From Sordaria brevicollis (Eukaryota > Ascomycota > Sordariomycetes > Sordariales > Sordariaceae), in NCBI GenBank assembly GCA_033439795.1, contig JAUTDP010000007.1:1054001-1118000 (forward strand): 64,000 nt of DNA. Reading direction: 5' to 3'. Position numbers and translations under genes: made by a program. Shown piece by piece: positions 62,661 through 64,000 of this stretch (the first letter of the stretch is position 1; the number at the start of each line of letters is the position of its first letter). A model generated the notes under the pieces. That model did no database searches, had not been told where the DNA came from, and worked only from the letters and a program-made list of their open reading frames with translations.

Positions 62661-63487
62661 ATGTCGGCTCTTGTTCCCGATTCAAACTCTCGCCTTTCAG
62701 AGACGGAGGAAGAGGCGTTGGCTCTCTATGATAGGCTGCATGAGCTACATATACAGATAGGCCTTCTGCAGGCACAGCAAGATCATCCCGAGTCCCAAAG
62801 TCAGCAGTCCGATGTAGCCCTCGAGACCGTGTCGTGTGCTGACCAGGGGTGTTGTATTAGGTCCTACGTCTTTCATGGGGCATTTGGAAGCAGATCAGGC
62901 CCGCACGCAGCTACTCGAAGCAAAGGCGGCGCTTGAGTTGCGGGACTACATATTCGAAAGCGCCCTTGTGGCCCGGCCTATTTTGAGAGCTGTTCATGGC
63001 GGAACTCAGGCCTCTCCGGTAGAAAGGTCTGTTTTTACTACAATATGGATTCGCACTCTCGTCGTGGGATATCGCTGACGGTCATTTTGTTTCAAGAGAC
63101 ATCTTGCCGTTGATCGAGCAGCGGGATTCGATATCTGCCAAAGCGGCCCTGCAAGCTTTAGCCTCCGATGAAGCCAAAGACCGCGCCCTGGATCTCGAAC
63201 TTGAGCGTCTTGTGTTTCGTCAGCAAAACGCGACATTAGCTTCAGAGATTTTGCGGTTGTCGAAAACAACCGGCACGCATACTGTGCAAGCGGATGGAGC
63301 TGCCAAACTTGAAATGCGGCTGGGTAAAGCGAAGGGCGAGCTACAGATGAGCCGCCAAAGATGGAAGACCATCAAGGGTGCTACGAGCGCGCTTGTAGCC
63401 GGTAGCGGAGTCGATTGGGTTCGAGATGAACGACTTAGGGGTTTGGTCCTCGACCCGCCGGATCTGTCTACCACAGGCCTATATTGA
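62661..63487 (+). CDS. Inner kinetochore protein CENP-H (Fta3)
   Basis: Three exons, 62661..62799, 62861..63026, 63097..63487; introns of 61 and 70 bp (GTCAGC donor with CTGAC branch; GTCTGT donor with CAAG acceptor); 231 residues. CENP-H pairs with CENP-K in the CCAN network that links CENP-A chromatin to microtubule-binding proteins; the fission yeast orthologue is Fta3. The N-terminal helix is ALALYDRLHELHIQIGLLQA. Then come LLEAKAALELRDYIFESALV, PILRAVHGG and PVERDILPLIEQRD, then coiled coil, then RQRWKTIKGATSALVAGSG with DWVRDERLRGLVLDP, the most conserved CENP-H block. I assigned this from the block order as I remember it. Both introns were placed by frame and branch site, and the first donor is weaker than usual. 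Confidence 0.8.
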
Positions 63488-64000
63488 AATGAGGGCAAAA
63501 TGCCCGATTCCATAAACGGCAAGGACCCGGTTCGGCTGGCGAGAGGTCCTAGACAATTGAACATACAGTTCGTGGGTTCGCAGGAGCACGTGCAAGCACG
63601 CCGCAAAGCAATGTAGACCATGCCATGTTGCTACTGAAAGAAAGATGCTATATCTGAGTCCTGATCTTCGCAATGGTTGCCCCTGGCCTACTCTCTGCTT
63701 CTTTAAAGGTCTTGTTCGCGTTTAGTAGCTGGGCTGCTTGCCGGTAACCAAGTTGTAACACGACAATCTGCTTGGTTACCAAGCTGGGCAGTCCTTGGAG
63801 AGAATGAACCCCTGCAAACCTCGTTTGTGCTGTTCTTGTTCCTCTTTTGGTCACCTCTGTCCGTTTTCACTGGTACATTGATCATATCGTGATGTCATCT
63901 ATGCCATACTATTCAAGGGGAGATGATAAAATATTCCGGCGGCTTTATAACTATTACCACGTACTAACAGATGATAAGCCTCCAACCATACGACGAGGCA
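63488..64000. other. Terminal intergenic stretch
   Basis: 3' flank of the CENP-H gene. A small hairpin (10-bp stem, GGTAACCAAG at 63743-63752 with its complement at 63771-63780) is the only structure noticed. Confidence 0.5.

Noticed and set aside
63648..63854. 68-codon minus-strand frame near the window end that looked helix-like
   Set aside because: Too short, no recognised family, and overlapped by another frame. It could only be judged with sequence beyond the window.

Overview
The window is nuclear DNA from a filamentous ascomycete, most likely a Sordariomycete of the Magnaporthales. Genes carry one to six short introns (52-215 bp) with GTAAGT/GTACGT/GTGAGT-like donors, CTAAC/CTGAC branch points and C/TAG acceptors. 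Gene content is chromosomal housekeeping, and intergenic DNA is long and littered with TACCTACC-type motifs. The lumazine synthase closely resembles the rice-blast enzyme as I remember it, with no alignment run. Seventeen protein genes can be modelled, most of them spliced. No tRNA, rRNA, CRISPR array, or virus- or transposase-like coding sequence was found.

Left part (1-17,130), mostly minus strand: a TRP-like polytopic membrane protein, a MutL homologue of the MLH2/human PMS1 type, a small secreted Cys-containing protein, lumazine synthase (RIB4, plus strand) and a long disordered protein of unknown role. A 6-kb gene-poor stretch (17,131-23,131) follows; it holds homopolymer runs, short tandem repeats and a 293-bp element bounded by perfect 38-bp inverted repeats.

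Middle (23,132-44,502): a CDF cation transporter with a Mn-type DxxxD/DxxxD signature converges on the PI 4-kinase STT4. STT4 is divergent from the proteasome beta-6 subunit. After a second gene-poor stretch of 4.5 kb come a YTH-domain RNA reader, an Hsp30-type small heat-shock protein with heat-shock elements, and LSM6, a three-exon gene of 82 codons.

Right part (45,593-63,487): a nucleotidyltransferase-like fungal protein, a large single-pass membrane protein, an alcohol O-acetyltransferase-family enzyme, mitochondrial ribosomal protein bL9m, the selective-autophagy scaffold ATG11 and the kinetochore protein CENP-H/Fta3. A second inverted-repeat element (270 bp, 65-bp arms) lies at 51,848-52,117.

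The genes do not form a pathway cluster; this is an ordinary euchromatic segment. I found no convincing new multi-gene system. The best leads are the two inverted-repeat elements, the large insertion in the YTH domain, the altered ATPase motif of the MutL homologue, and conserved-looking proteins of unknown function.
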